NCBI GenBank assembly: GCA_018716295.1
Contig: DVKC01000006.1
Coordinates: 124,001-188,000, forward strand
Origin: Candidatus Avimuribaculum pullicola
Lineage (GTDB): Bacteria; Bacteroidota; Bacteroidia; Bacteroidales; Muribaculaceae
Direction of reading: 5' to 3'
DNA length: 64,000 bases
Under the pieces are notes generated by a model, which did not search any database, was not told the DNA's origin, and saw nothing but the letters and a program-made list of their open reading frames with translations. Position numbers and translations under genes: made by a program. Shown here one piece after another: positions 1 to 8,110 of this stretch. Position 1 is the first letter of the stretch. Each line of letters begins with the position of its first letter.

Positions 1-1
1 T

Positions 2-658
2 TGCGAAGCTGGCTACAATGCCCAAGGACAAGGCCATTCGGGCATTCCGCGGCGCGAGCAAGTGAAAAAGCAGTTATCGGCAAAACTCAAGCAACTCACC
101 GAAGAAGGCACCAATATCGACGTTATCACATTCTCGGGCAACGGCGAACCAACGCTGCATCCCGAGTTCAAAGCCATAGTGCACGACGTAATAACACTGC
201 GCAACCACTATTTCCCCGATGCCAAGGTGTGCGTACTGAGCAACGCCACCATGGCCAGCCGCCCACATGTCGCCGAAGCACTGAAGATGGTCGATCGCAA
301 CATTCTGAAGCTCGACAGTGCCATTTACGCCACATTCAAGCACCTTAACCGCCCTGTTTCGCCCAATGTGCTGCCCGAAGGGATAATCGAAGACCTGAAG
401 CAATTTAATGGTCAATGCATCGTGCAGACCATGATGGTACGCGGCGAACACGACGGCGTGGTAATCGACAACACCACCGACAAGGAGATAGATGCCCTCA
501 TTGCCGCCTATCTCGAAATAAAGCCACAAGAGGTGATGCTATACTCAATCGACCGCCCAACCCCAGAACGCAACTTGCAGAAAGTGTCGCCCGAGGAGCT
601 TGCCCGCATAGCCGCCCGCATCGAAGCCGCCGGTATCAAGGTACAAGTAAATTCATAA
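2..658 (+). CDS. Radical SAM protein, 5'-truncated by window edge
   Basis: Open from the first complete codon to TAA at 656, so the start lies upstream. The first visible residues, CEAGYN, look like the last cysteine of the CxxxCxxC [4Fe-4S] motif that radical SAM enzymes use to cleave S-adenosylmethionine. FSGNGEPTLHPEF follows, the SAM-binding GGEP-like motif in the form seen in COG0731 (wyosine-like) proteins. The C-terminal part fits the end of the TIM-barrel and has no added Fe-S domain. The substrate cannot be read from the sequence. No neighbour is close enough to suggest an operon: the next gene is 128 bp downstream with its own promoter box. Confident on superfamily, not on function. 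Confidence 0.85.
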   Translation, partial: CEAGYNAQGQGHSGIPRREQVKKQLSAKLKQLTEEGTNIDVITFSGNGEPTLHPEFKAIVHDVITLRNHYFPDAKVCVLSNATMASRPHVAEALKMVDRNILKLDSAIYATFKHLNRPVSPNVLPEGIIEDLKQFNGQCIVQTMMVRGEHDGVVIDNTTDKEIDALIAAYLEIKPQEVMLYSIDRPTPERNLQKVSPEELARIAARIEAAGIKVQVNS

Positions 659-753
659 TCCAGCACCACACGCCACTTGTTAATTTTGATGGTCTAACTG
701 CCACTTATGGATAAATATTTTCATAAAACTATGATTATTAGCAGTAAATTTCG

Positions 754-761
754 TATGTTTG
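754..761 (+). promoter_or_regulatory. -7 box for the CorC-like gene
   Basis: TATGTTTG matches the Bacteroidetes -7 consensus TAnnTTTG exactly and ends 25 bp before the ATG at 787. No clear TTG lies at the -33 position. The 658-787 gap otherwise shows nothing. Confidence 0.5.
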
Positions 762-786
762 CACTCAGAACTGTTTGAACTTATAT

Positions 787-2121
787 ATGGAATTTTTAAT
801 TATTCTGTTATTGTTAGTCCTAAACGGCATTTTTGCCATGTATGAAATTGCCTTAGTATCATCGAGCAAAATACGATTGGAGGCTTTGGCCGACAAAGGA
901 AGCAAGAAAGCCAAAAGAGTGATAAGGCAACGCGATGAATCCGAAAAATTCTTATCCACAATACAGATAGGCATCACATTGATAGGTATCGTATCGGGTG
1001 CATACGGAGGCACAAGCATCGCCGACGACCTTGTACCACTATTCGAAATGATACCAGGCGTGAATACCGTATATGCCGGGCACTTGGCAATGCTGACGGT
1101 GGTAGTGGTAATTACCTACCTGTCGATTGTCGTAGGGGAACTTGTGCCAAAATCAATAGCACTTTCCGACCCCGAGCGATACGCAGCCAAGTTCAGCGGG
1201 CTAATGCAAATGATTTCGGTCGTAGCTTACCCGTTTGTATGCTTGTTGAGCATATCTACCAAGTTGCTCAACAAGATAATCGGCTTGAAGCCCGAAGAGA
1301 GGCAAATGACACAGGACGAGTTGAAGATGATACTCAACCAAAGCTCCGAACAAGGCGTAATCGACCAGGAAGAAAACGAGATGCTGCGTGATGTGTTCCG
1401 ATTCTCCGACAAGCGAGCCAACGACCTGATGACTCCGCGCCACGATGTGATAGCCATGCACGTCACCGACACACCCGAAGAAGTGCTTGAAATAATAAAG
1501 CAAGAACACTTCAGCAAATACCTGCTTGTGGAAGAAGACCTTGACCAAATTGTAGGCGTGGTGTCGGTGAAAGATATCATATTGATGATGGGCAGCGGCG
1601 AAAGTTTCGACCTGCGCCAAATTGCCCACCCGGCACAGTTGGTACCCGAGAGCCTTTCGGCCAAGAAGGTGCTCGAAGTGTTCAAGCAGACAAAAAACAA
1701 ATTCGGCGTGGTAATCAATGAATTTGGCAACACCGAGGGCATAATCACGCTGCACGACTTGTCGGAAAGTATCTTTGGCGACATATACGAGGAAAACGAA
1801 GTGGCCGAAGAGGAAATCGTAGAACGCCAGGACGGCTCATTGCTCGTTGATGGCTCGATGAACCTTGAAGACTTCATGGACACGATGGGCATCAACGACT
1901 TCGACGACCTCAAGGAAGAAGACTTCACAACGCTCAGCGGCATGGCCATGTTCCTCATAGGAGGTGTGCCTAAAGCTGGCGACAAATTCACCTACCGCAA
2001 CCTCGACTTTGAAATAATGGACACCGACCACGGTCGCGTCGATAAGCTGCTGGTGATAAAAAACAACAGCGACGAAGACAGTGGCGAACAGTCATCGACC
2101 ACCGACACCCAAGCCGAATAA
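787..2121 (+). CDS. CNNM/CBS-domain membrane protein (hemolysin/CorC family)
   Basis: 444 aa starting at ATG 787; an upstream in-frame TTG at 775 is less likely. Residues about 1-180 form a CNNM (DUF21) region of several hydrophobic helices, starting at the N-terminus and including a hydrophobic run near TVVVVITYLSIVVGE. A CBS pair follows at about 200-325, then a CorC_HlyC domain at about 345-430 and an acidic tail. This is the architecture of inner-membrane proteins linked to Mg2+/Co2+ export or resistance; the old name hemolysin is probably misleading. The CBS pair likely senses nucleotides. Monocistronic by spacing. The family is clear; the ion is not. Confidence 0.9.
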   Translation: MEFLIILLLLVLNGIFAMYEIALVSSSKIRLEALADKGSKKAKRVIRQRDESEKFLSTIQIGITLIGIVSGAYGGTSIADDLVPLFEMIPGVNTVYAGHLAMLTVVVVITYLSIVVGELVPKSIALSDPERYAAKFSGLMQMISVVAYPFVCLLSISTKLLNKIIGLKPEERQMTQDELKMILNQSSEQGVIDQEENEMLRDVFRFSDKRANDLMTPRHDVIAMHVTDTPEEVLEIIKQEHFSKYLLVEEDLDQIVGVVSVKDIILMMGSGESFDLRQIAHPAQLVPESLSAKKVLEVFKQTKNKFGVVINEFGNTEGIITLHDLSESIFGDIYEENEVAEEEIVERQDGSLLVDGSMNLEDFMDTMGINDFDDLKEEDFTTLSGMAMFLIGGVPKAGDKFTYRNLDFEIMDTDHGRVDKLLVIKNNSDEDSGEQSSTTDTQAE

Positions 2122-2243
2122 TCGCAATAACATTGCATTTTAATTGGTAGCTGGCGCTGATTCACGAACAGTGCGTCATATATGACAATGATTGGCTGTG
2201 TGCAACCTAATTGAAAATGAACAAAACACAGTCCAACATTGCT

Positions 2244-3374
2244 TTACGCACCCAACTCACGTTTTAGCCACACTTTTAACACTGGGTCGGAAATAACCAC
2301 TTGGCGTCTTTCAATTTCTATCAGTTCTTTCTTTACCAAAGCTCGTTTTATGGCACTCACGTTGGCCGACGAGCCAAGGTGGTACTTATTCAAAACTTCC
2401 TGCGTTGTGAACTCGCTGCTGACCCCATCCAGTACAGCCCTCAAGAAATTCATCTGGTTTGTCGTCAGGCTCTCGGTCTGCTTTTCAAAAAGTGGAGTGT
2501 TTTGGTCGATAATATCTTGGTAAGCCATGTCGAAGTCCTGGCGAGTAGCCACATTGTCGGTATGTATCCACACCAACCAAGCCAACTGTTGCACGTAGGA
2601 AGAATGATTTTCCACCGTTAAGCATATTTCCTCGGCCAGACTGCTTGAAATATGCTTGCCAGTTGCTTCAAACTGGCGGCATATATACTCTACCCAATCA
2701 TGTGTGACTATTTTCTGTAGATATATGGCATCTCCAAATTTATAAAACGGCAAACTTTTTTTCTCGAAAAGTTCGTTCATTAAATGCTTCTTGCTTCCAA
2801 ACAAGCAATAAGACACTGATTTTTGCAATTGCCACACCGAACGCAACTTTTTTTGAAACATTTTAGAATCCTTAAATTCAGCAATCTGTTGAAACTCATT
2901 AATACAAACAACGATGCTGCAGCCTTTTTTCTGCGCGATTTTTTCGGGGAGCTGCAATATCTCATCAATATCGCTGCTTTTCGATTTCATTTCAAATGAT
3001 ACCGAGAAATCGGTCATCGGATCAACTCCCAATGATATTTTAGGACTTATGCGCGAAAGAAACAACTTGGTGTTTTCAAGCCATTCGTCTATCTTCGACG
3101 ATGTTTGTTTCAACACTGCTGCTGCAAACGCATCATAAAAATCCTTGTCGCTGCGGCAAGAAAAAATATCGAGATATACAACCTTTATTTGGTCGGTTTG
3201 CACCAATCCGCACACTTTCCGCACCAACGAGGTTTTGCCCCAACGACGCGGAGAAATCAATACCGTATTTATGCCGTGGCGAAAATTTTGCAATAAGCGT
3301 TCAGTTTCTTTTTCCCTATCGGTAAAGTTGTCGCCCGATGCAGCTACACCAAATATAAAAGGTTTGTTTATCAT
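2244..3374 (-). CDS. AAA-family ATPase (archaeal-type ATPase 2 group)
   Basis: 376 aa from ATG 3374; the in-frame upstream extension encodes a phenylalanine-rich stretch and is unlikely to be translated. The Walker A region is SPRRWGKTSLVRK at about residues 41-53 and the Walker B-like strand is VVCINEF near 160. The C-terminal third reads as a winged-helix region (LGSSANVSAIKRALVKKEL). This matches the P-loop ATPase family often found as orphan, mobile-looking genes in Bacteroidales. There is no nuclease-like C-terminal domain, unlike the ATPase gene at 21.05 kb. It stands alone, convergent with the CorC-like gene, and a 26-bp perfect palindrome lies upstream. Biological role unknown. Confidence 0.8.
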   Translation of the reverse strand: MINKPFIFGVAASGDNFTDREKETERLLQNFRHGINTVLISPRRWGKTSLVRKVCGLVQTDQIKVVYLDIFSCRSDKDFYDAFAAAVLKQTSSKIDEWLENTKLFLSRISPKISLGVDPMTDFSVSFEMKSKSSDIDEILQLPEKIAQKKGCSIVVCINEFQQIAEFKDSKMFQKKLRSVWQLQKSVSYCLFGSKKHLMNELFEKKSLPFYKFGDAIYLQKIVTHDWVEYICRQFEATGKHISSSLAEEICLTVENHSSYVQQLAWLVWIHTDNVATRQDFDMAYQDIIDQNTPLFEKQTESLTTNQMNFLRAVLDGVSSEFTTQEVLNKYHLGSSANVSAIKRALVKKELIEIERRQVVISDPVLKVWLKRELGA

Positions 3375-3395
3375 AACATTATTCTTATATGCAAG

Positions 3396-3403
3396 CAAAG
3401 ATA
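3396..3403 (-). promoter_or_regulatory. -7 box of the ATPase gene
   Basis: TATCTTTG on the minus strand is an exact TAnnTTTG match 21 bp before the ATG at 3374. No TTG is visible at -33; the region there is a T-rich run. Confidence 0.45.
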
Positions 3404-3489
3404 GTGTAAAGCAATAGAAAAAGAAAAAAATCAATGTGATTTTTTCATCAAATCGGCATATCTATTCAACTGATACACATACTATTCAC

Positions 3490-3543
3490 ATAAGTAACAA
3501 CCTTGTTAGTAATAACATTATTACTAACAAGGTTGTTACTTAT
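3490..3543. repeat. 26-bp perfect palindrome with 2-nt centre
   Basis: Left arm 3490-3515 and right arm 3518-3543 are exact reverse complements, separated only by CA at 3516-3517. The arms are A+T rich with a central AACAAGG/CCTTGTT core. It lies between the divergent ends of an ATPase gene (upstream side) and a secreted orphan gene (downstream end), about 115 bp upstream of the ATPase start. No U-tract follows either arm, so a simple terminator is not the obvious reading. A protein-binding or recombination site, or the remnant of a palindromic repeat family, fits better. Confidence 0.8.
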
Positions 3544-3601
3544 CACAGAATACACGATATTATCGCCCTACGCTACACATGAAGTTGATCGGAATATGGA
3601 A

Positions 3602-4480
3602 TCAATGGAGGCGTTCAAGCTCGGCAATTTCTTGCTTGTACTTGGCAATCTGCCGCTCGACATCCCGCTTTTGGAAGTATATGCTGACCAACGCACCAGC
3701 ATCACCCAATGTTTTACCTATTTGCGGCGAGTTTTTGAAAATCTGGTACAAATAATGCTTGCTAACCTTATCCAAGCCAGGAATTTGCTCAATCGCACCG
3801 ATTAATTCATCGGTAATATCGGCAATTTCATTCTCGATAGGTGCATCGGTGACATTCATGTATTGGCGCAGCCGTTCCTGTGCCTTTTCAAAGGCTTTAT
3901 CGACCAAAGGCTCTGCCACTGGCGGAATATTCACCTGTTTGCGGAAAACTTGTTGCATCTGGTCAACAATATCAACCGTATTATAGCTAAGTTCACCATC
4001 CAATGCAACTAAAACATTTTCCCACATTTCAAGGGTGTTTCTTTTACGCCTGAGCAACTGCTGCATATCAGCGGTTTTATCACTGGCTTGCACCAATGAT
4101 GGCGATGATTGCAAACAACCAACAAACACACGGTTGACGGCCACACCGTTTTCCACTGCACATTGCGTAACAATACGGCAGTCATAACCTTTTTTGAGCA
4201 ATTCGGCAACCTCGGCTTGTGATGGCACATTTTGGTTGCAGAAGTCCACAAATTCAGTTTGACTAAGCGGATTACGTATATCCACCACATTCTCGGTATA
4301 TACGCTGACGGTCTGCTCACCAGCTCTGTTACGGGCATCAAGCAAGGCTTGCAATCGGGCAATTTCGGCCTCAGTGTCGGATATTTGCTGTTCAAGGCGT
4401 TCAATGGTGTGGCTATTGTCGGCATAAACCTGCACCACGACAAATGCCATCAACAATATACCCACTAAAATTCGCTTCAT
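3602..4480 (-). CDS. Secreted coiled-coil protein, function unknown
   Basis: 292 aa with an N-terminal signal peptide (MKRILVGILLMAFVVVQVYA, cleavage near residue 20). A heptad-rich segment follows at about 24-50 (RLEQQISDTEAEIARLQ) and a second coiled coil sits at the extreme C-terminus (about 270-290). The middle contains three cysteines and is mostly helical by composition. I do not recognise the family. It is last in a three-gene minus-strand operon (gaps 6 and 21 bp) in which all three products carry signal peptides, which suggests a periplasmic or surface complex. Confidence 0.75.
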   Translation of the reverse strand: MKRILVGILLMAFVVVQVYADNSHTIERLEQQISDTEAEIARLQALLDARNRAGEQTVSVYTENVVDIRNPLSQTEFVDFCNQNVPSQAEVAELLKKGYDCRIVTQCAVENGVAVNRVFVGCLQSSPSLVQASDKTADMQQLLRRKRNTLEMWENVLVALDGELSYNTVDIVDQMQQVFRKQVNIPPVAEPLVDKAFEKAQERLRQYMNVTDAPIENEIADITDELIGAIEQIPGLDKVSKHYLYQIFKNSPQIGKTLGDAGALVSIYFQKRDVERQIAKYKQEIAELERLH

Positions 4481-4486
4481 AGTTTA

Positions 4487-4825
4487 CTACAATAACCTCT
4501 CAAGTTCGCGCTTTTGAGCTTCCAGCCGCCTTAACTGTTTTTGCAATGCGTTGATTTGGCCTTGCACATCATCAGATTGACTTTGACTTTGCAGATCTCG
4601 CAGCTGCCCCTGCACAGATGCAATCTTCGCCTGTATAAGCGCTATACGTTCAAAATTTTTTGTTTGCCTTACGTATTCGTCGTACAACTGCCTAACCTGT
4701 GCTTTTTGTCCTTCGGTCTGTGTTAGGTTCTGATCCCTTAACCACTGGTCATAAGTTACTTGAGCAAACATCGTTGATGTGAATGACAGCAATGCTACCA
4801 TAATTGAAATAATCAGCTTTTTCAT
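4487..4825 (-). CDS. Small secreted coiled-coil protein
   Basis: 112 aa. A signal peptide (ISIMVALLSFTSTMFA, cleavage near 21) precedes an almost continuous Q/R/L-rich coiled coil from about 55 to the C-terminus, ending LEAQKRELERLL. The C-terminal end resembles the N- and C-terminal heptads of the downstream gene's product, so the two could pair as coiled coils (inference). Six bp separate its stop from the next start, so the two are probably co-transcribed. No known family recognised. Confidence 0.75.
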   Translation of the reverse strand: MKKLIISIMVALLSFTSTMFAQVTYDQWLRDQNLTQTEGQKAQVRQLYDEYVRQTKNFERIALIQAKIASVQGQLRDLQSQSQSDDVQGQINALQKQLRRLEAQKRELERLL

Positions 4826-4846
4826 AATCTTCTGTTATTTAGTAAA

Positions 4847-5503
4847 TTAATCAAATATGTCACCTACTCTGTAACCGATTGAAATTCCCAATGCATAACC
4901 TTTGTATGGAGAGTGCCTATGCCACCCATAGCGGTATTCACCATAAGCACCAATTATCATCTGTGGTATAGGGCAATAGTCAATTCTTGCACCAACATAT
5001 CCCGTCACTTCCCATTTACGGTCATAAATCTTGGTAAAGTCACACAAACTCCATGAAGGCCCCATGTAAAAGTATTCGCCTACCGGGATTGTAAATCGTG
5101 TCGGTCCAACCAAGGCAAGCAGAACAGCCCACTTGTTTTGGTCCCTAAGATTAGTATATTCGTATGAACTTTTATACCTCCTGTAGGCTTGCTCCATACT
5201 TATACCATAGCGTTGCGAAATCTCCTTCACTTTCCTTATCATCTTGTTATTGTTGATTGCAATACCAGTACCAGCCAAGAATGAAAGCGGACTGATATTG
5301 ATGAAGTCGCGCCCAAACTGGGCATTTATCATAAAACTCGTACCTACGTTATTGACAGTTTCAACCTCGATATTGATTGTATTGACGCAACGGTCGCGCA
5401 AATGATAATACTTGTGCCCACCCGAGAACGTAAACCACTGTGCACTCGCACTCATCGATACCAATAGCATCAACAAGCATTGTACAAATTTAAACTGTTT
5501 CAT
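4847..5503 (-). CDS. Secreted protein, possible outer-membrane barrel fragment
   Basis: 218 aa, first gene of a three-gene operon read from the promoter at 5529-5559. Signal peptide MKQFKFVQCLLMLLVSMSASA. The C-terminal half alternates aromatic and glycine-rich strands (TGYVGARIDY, MIIGAYGEYRYGWH, YALGISIGYRVGDIFD), as in small beta-barrels of Bacteroidales, and it ends without a sorting tag. The N-terminal half is less barrel-like. Function is not recognised. Its two downstream neighbours are secreted coiled-coil proteins, so a cell-envelope assembly is a fair guess only. Confidence 0.7.
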   Translation of the reverse strand: MKQFKFVQCLLMLLVSMSASAQWFTFSGGHKYYHLRDRCVNTINIEVETVNNVGTSFMINAQFGRDFINISPLSFLAGTGIAINNNKMIRKVKEISQRYGISMEQAYRRYKSSYEYTNLRDQNKWAVLLALVGPTRFTIPVGEYFYMGPSWSLCDFTKIYDRKWEVTGYVGARIDYCPIPQMIIGAYGEYRYGWHRHSPYKGYALGISIGYRVGDIFD

Positions 5504-5528
5504 AATACCTTTGATTTTTAGTTCAACA

Positions 5529-5559
5529 CAAAATTATATTCATCACATTGCATATCAAA
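5529..5559 (-). promoter_or_regulatory. Sigma-A promoter of the secreted-orphan operon
   Basis: On the minus strand TTTG (5556-5559) is followed by 19 nt and then TAATTTTG (5529-5536), a full match to the Bacteroidetes promoter. The ATG of the first gene is 26 bp downstream at 5503. Confidence 0.7.
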
Positions 5560-5621
5560 CAATTAACCGTGGAATAACGGAAACAAACCGTGGATATTTT
5601 CAACAATTACGAAGCTATTAT

Positions 5622-5653
5622 TTTGGTTATTAACAAGGCTATTAGTAACTTTG
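5622..5653 (+). promoter_or_regulatory. Sigma-A promoter of the candidate structured RNA
   Basis: TTTG at 5622-5625, 20 nt, then TAACTTTG at 5646-5653: an exact match to the -33/-7 consensus with ideal spacing. A start near 5660 is predicted, about 235 nt upstream of the next ORF, which implies a long leader or a separate RNA. Confidence 0.75.
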
Positions 5654-5659
5654 TGGTGG

Positions 5660-5880
5660 CGAAGAGAAATGCGCCATTTACTTGACAGTTAACTATCCCA
5701 CAGGCTGAAATCTGGTAAATTTCAAAACACAATGGGCATAGCTGCTGACTGCTTGTAACCGTATGTGAATTTGCACCGCAGCTCATACTATGAGTGAGGC
5801 GATTGCATACAGTGCAAGTGTGGAGCGGTGTTTATTGTGTTTGGGCATTACCAGGGCCTCAGTCTGATAAACTCATCTAC
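5660..5880 (+). ncRNA. Candidate structured RNA, possibly 6S-like (Bacteroidales-1)
   Basis: About 220 nt between a perfect promoter and the HTH gene, with nested complementary segments: CTGGTAA 5712-5718 with TTACCAG 5848-5854, AAACACAAT 5725-5733 with ATTGTGTTT 5834-5842, TTGCAC 5771-5776 with GTGCAA 5812-5817, and an apical CTCAT/ATGAG hairpin at 5782-5794. The result is one long interrupted helix with large internal bubbles, the general form of 6S RNA. No ORF fills it. The end is approximate. The alternative is a regulatory 5' leader of the HTH gene. Family membership is inference; the pairing is visible. Confidence 0.5.
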
Positions 5881-5895
5881 CTCCACACTTTTATT

Positions 5896-6213
5896 ATGAA
5901 AGGACTGAAACATAATGTACACATAGGACGGTTAATAGACTATACACTCGGAAAACGAGGGATAACGTATGCACAATTTGCCAGATTGCTGCATTGCGAC
6001 CGTACCACGATTTATCATCTCGTGCGCAGCAAGAGCATCGACACCGACCGTCTGCTACGCATCTCGCAAATCCTTGACCATGACTTCCTGCAATATTACT
6101 ATCCCGAAAGCGAATCGCATCAACTGACTGTGGAACTTCCACAAGAAAAAATCGAACAACTAAATGCCAGCAAAATAACCTCAATAACAATAGAAATCAA
6201 AACTCAAAAATAA
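5896..6213 (+). CDS. Small HTH (XRE-type) DNA-binding protein
   Basis: 105 aa starting at ATG 5896. Residues about 10-65 give a helix-turn-helix of the XRE type: GRLIDYTLGKRGITYAQFAR, then a recognition segment CDRTTIYHLVRSKSIDT and LLRISQILDHDF. The C-terminal about 35 residues are polar and could dimerise. In-frame codons upstream belong to the candidate RNA and were excluded. The gene directly follows a structured RNA with its own promoter, so the two may be co-transcribed. Target unknown. Confidence 0.8.
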   Translation: MKGLKHNVHIGRLIDYTLGKRGITYAQFARLLHCDRTTIYHLVRSKSIDTDRLLRISQILDHDFLQYYYPESESHQLTVELPQEKIEQLNASKITSITIEIKTQK

Positions 6214-6359
6214 AAAATGTGATACACGGGAGCAGTGCACCCCTACGTTCCACTTGACAAGCCATAATGTATAACTATACCTCAATATTGGGTTTTATGG
6301 CTACAATATAATCATGATATCAATGTACTTGGCAAATAGCGGACGCCAATAAAAAATGA

Positions 6360-6818
6360 GGGTGTGCCGAATTAGATAAATACGGCAACTATACTTACGA
6401 TTTATAAGTTACAACATCTTCATTTGACAATGTAGAATTGCCCTGAAGGGGCAAAACTTTGCTTATCCGCGGGTGGAGTGAGCGATAGCGAACGCAACCT
6501 GCGGTATTTGTCACCCCATGAATACGGCTTCGGAGATGCCGCACGTTGTTGCTACCCGAGTGCGGCATCTCCGAAGTCGCTTAGTGTATATATCAGTCTT
6601 CCCGCAGGTTACGTTCGCTATCGCTCACTCCACCAGCTGGTTAAGCATGGTGTAGCCCTTTCAGGGCTTATAGCTGTATTAACCAATCTAATTACTGTGT
6701 CGTTATCACACACATTCTGTAAAGATTTTCAAAGGCAAATTTGGGTTGAATATAGTGCAATCACTGTAACTTACATTTTGTAAGTAGTGCATTCTTATAT
6801 ATCTAATTCTGACACACC
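6360..6818. repeat. MITE-like element copy 1, interrupted
   Basis: It starts GGTGTGCCGAATTAGATA and ends with the inverted counterpart TATCTAATTCTGACACACC. Its left about 90 bp and right about 150 bp match the copy at 27825-28029 base for base with scattered changes. The middle is replaced by a fold-back element. No transposase ORF is present. It fills most of the 678-bp gene-free gap 6213-6891; the remainder (6214-6359 and 6819-6890) shows nothing distinct. Confidence 0.75.
6440..6667. repeat. Fold-back element nested in the MITE
   Basis: Long imperfect inverted repeat. The arms around 6473-6504 and 6602-6633 differ at one position over 32 bp (GTGGAGTGAGCGATAGCGAA side), with an inner hairpin built on CTTCGGAGATGCCGCAC and its complement. 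Weaker complementarity continues outward to GCCCTGAAGGGGC and GCCCTTTCAGGGC. A decayed relative lies at 26561-26690. The MITE copy at 27.8 kb lacks this segment, which shows it is an insertion. Confidence 0.75.
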
Positions 6819-6890
6819 TTCGATGTTAAAATAAATACAGCTAATTACACATTTATTCTGCTGTTGTTTATCATGCAACCTTTGTGCGGA

Positions 6891-8078
6891 TTAGCGGAGC
6901 TTCAGGGCGCGGGCAAGACCGAAATATGAAACTGTGATACCTACGTAATAGCCTTTGACTGAAGGGTTTTCCTTGTTATACACGGCATGTGCTACGTATG
7001 GGGTGATGCGCAACGACGACGATAGCTGCTCGCGGCGGCCAAACCAAAAATCGCCATTACTGCGAGCCGTGTGCAGCAATATATCAAAATCGATACCTGC
7101 CATCCAGTTCAAGTCGTGGAACTTCTGCGTTTCAGTGCCGTTGACGCGACTTACGTATTCATTAGTTTCTTCATCGAGTTCCCACTTGAGGTGTGTTGCA
7201 GTCCACTTGTATTTACCCCAGAACATGCCGAAGTGCGGTGTCACAGCAAACCTCGACGTTTTCACCACGCTGTAACCAAGCGACACTGAAAAATCGAGGA
7301 AAGAGGCATTGTCGTCGAGAACATCAACCAATGGCCGATGCTCACTGTCAAACACTCCAAATACATTACGATTGTTAAACCCAGGCTGACCATACGCCAC
7401 CGTCGCTTGCAGTTGCAAACGGCGATACGAACCTACCAACCCGGCGTTGAACGTGAAATTGCCATCAAACGTATTGCTTATGTCACCCACAGGGAAAATG
7501 CCACCAAGACCAACCGACAATCCATATCCCCAATTGCTTGGCACCGACTGCGGCAATTCGGCCACTGATGTTTGTTCCAAATTCTTCTGCGTAAAATATT
7601 CCAATTCGGTTATTTTCCTGTCATCAGTGCCATAATTTGTTTCACTATCTATGTCGGCAAGTTGCTCCATATATTCGTTGCGATAGAACGCCAACCGCTC
7701 GTTCACCTGCTCATCGTCCATTCCCATGCCTATCTCGTTCTGCAACCGGCGGCGCACAACTTCAAGCGCATCAAATTGCAACTGGTGGTAACGCAGCCGT
7801 GTGGGAGTGGCAACAGCAGTATCGGTAACGTATGACTGCAACACATTCATATAGGCGTATGCAAAATACATGCGCCCATGCCCAAGATTTTCTTTTTTCA
7901 CATCAAGCGTGCATTCAAATGCCGATACCGGGGCATCGCCACCTCTTGGAGCAGCCCCTTTGAAGTCGGCCCACGAAATATCACCATCGCTCCACATTTT
8001 AACCTCCATGCCCCCCCAGTCGGCGGCCGAGGCTATCAACGGCAACAATAGCGACATTAATATCAATACTTTTTTCAT
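6891..8078 (-). CDS. Outer-membrane beta-barrel protein, family unknown
   Basis: 395 aa starting at the third in-frame ATG (8078), which puts the signal peptide MKKVLILMSLLLPLIASAA at the N-terminus; ATGs at 8090 and 8087 are alternatives. Residues about 25-165 are a soluble region ending in a helical stretch. From about 185 to the end the sequence alternates amphipathic strands (YGLSVGLGGIFPVGD, FDFSVSLGYSVVKTSRF, YYVGITVSYFG), as in porin-like barrels. It starts 32 bp after the argF' stop on the same strand, so co-transcription is plausible, although no functional link is apparent. Ligand or role not recognised. Confidence 0.7.
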   Translation of the reverse strand: MKKVLILMSLLLPLIASAADWGGMEVKMWSDGDISWADFKGAAPRGGDAPVSAFECTLDVKKENLGHGRMYFAYAYMNVLQSYVTDTAVATPTRLRYHQLQFDALEVVRRRLQNEIGMGMDDEQVNERLAFYRNEYMEQLADIDSETNYGTDDRKITELEYFTQKNLEQTSVAELPQSVPSNWGYGLSVGLGGIFPVGDISNTFDGNFTFNAGLVGSYRRLQLQATVAYGQPGFNNRNVFGVFDSEHRPLVDVLDDNASFLDFSVSLGYSVVKTSRFAVTPHFGMFWGKYKWTATHLKWELDEETNEYVSRVNGTETQKFHDLNWMAGIDFDILLHTARSNGDFWFGRREQLSSSLRITPYVAHAVYNKENPSVKGYYVGITVSYFGLARALKLR

Positions 8079-8110
8079 ATCATTCATCATTAGTCGGTGA
8101 GTATAAAATG

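Noticed and set aside
1227-1991. 254-codon minus-strand ORF opposite the CorC-like gene
   Set aside because: Serine-rich, no recognisable motif, fully within the CBS-domain gene.
6473-6633. CRISPR-like repeat
   Set aside because: A single fold-back with two complementary arms, not direct repeats with spacers. No cas gene in the window.
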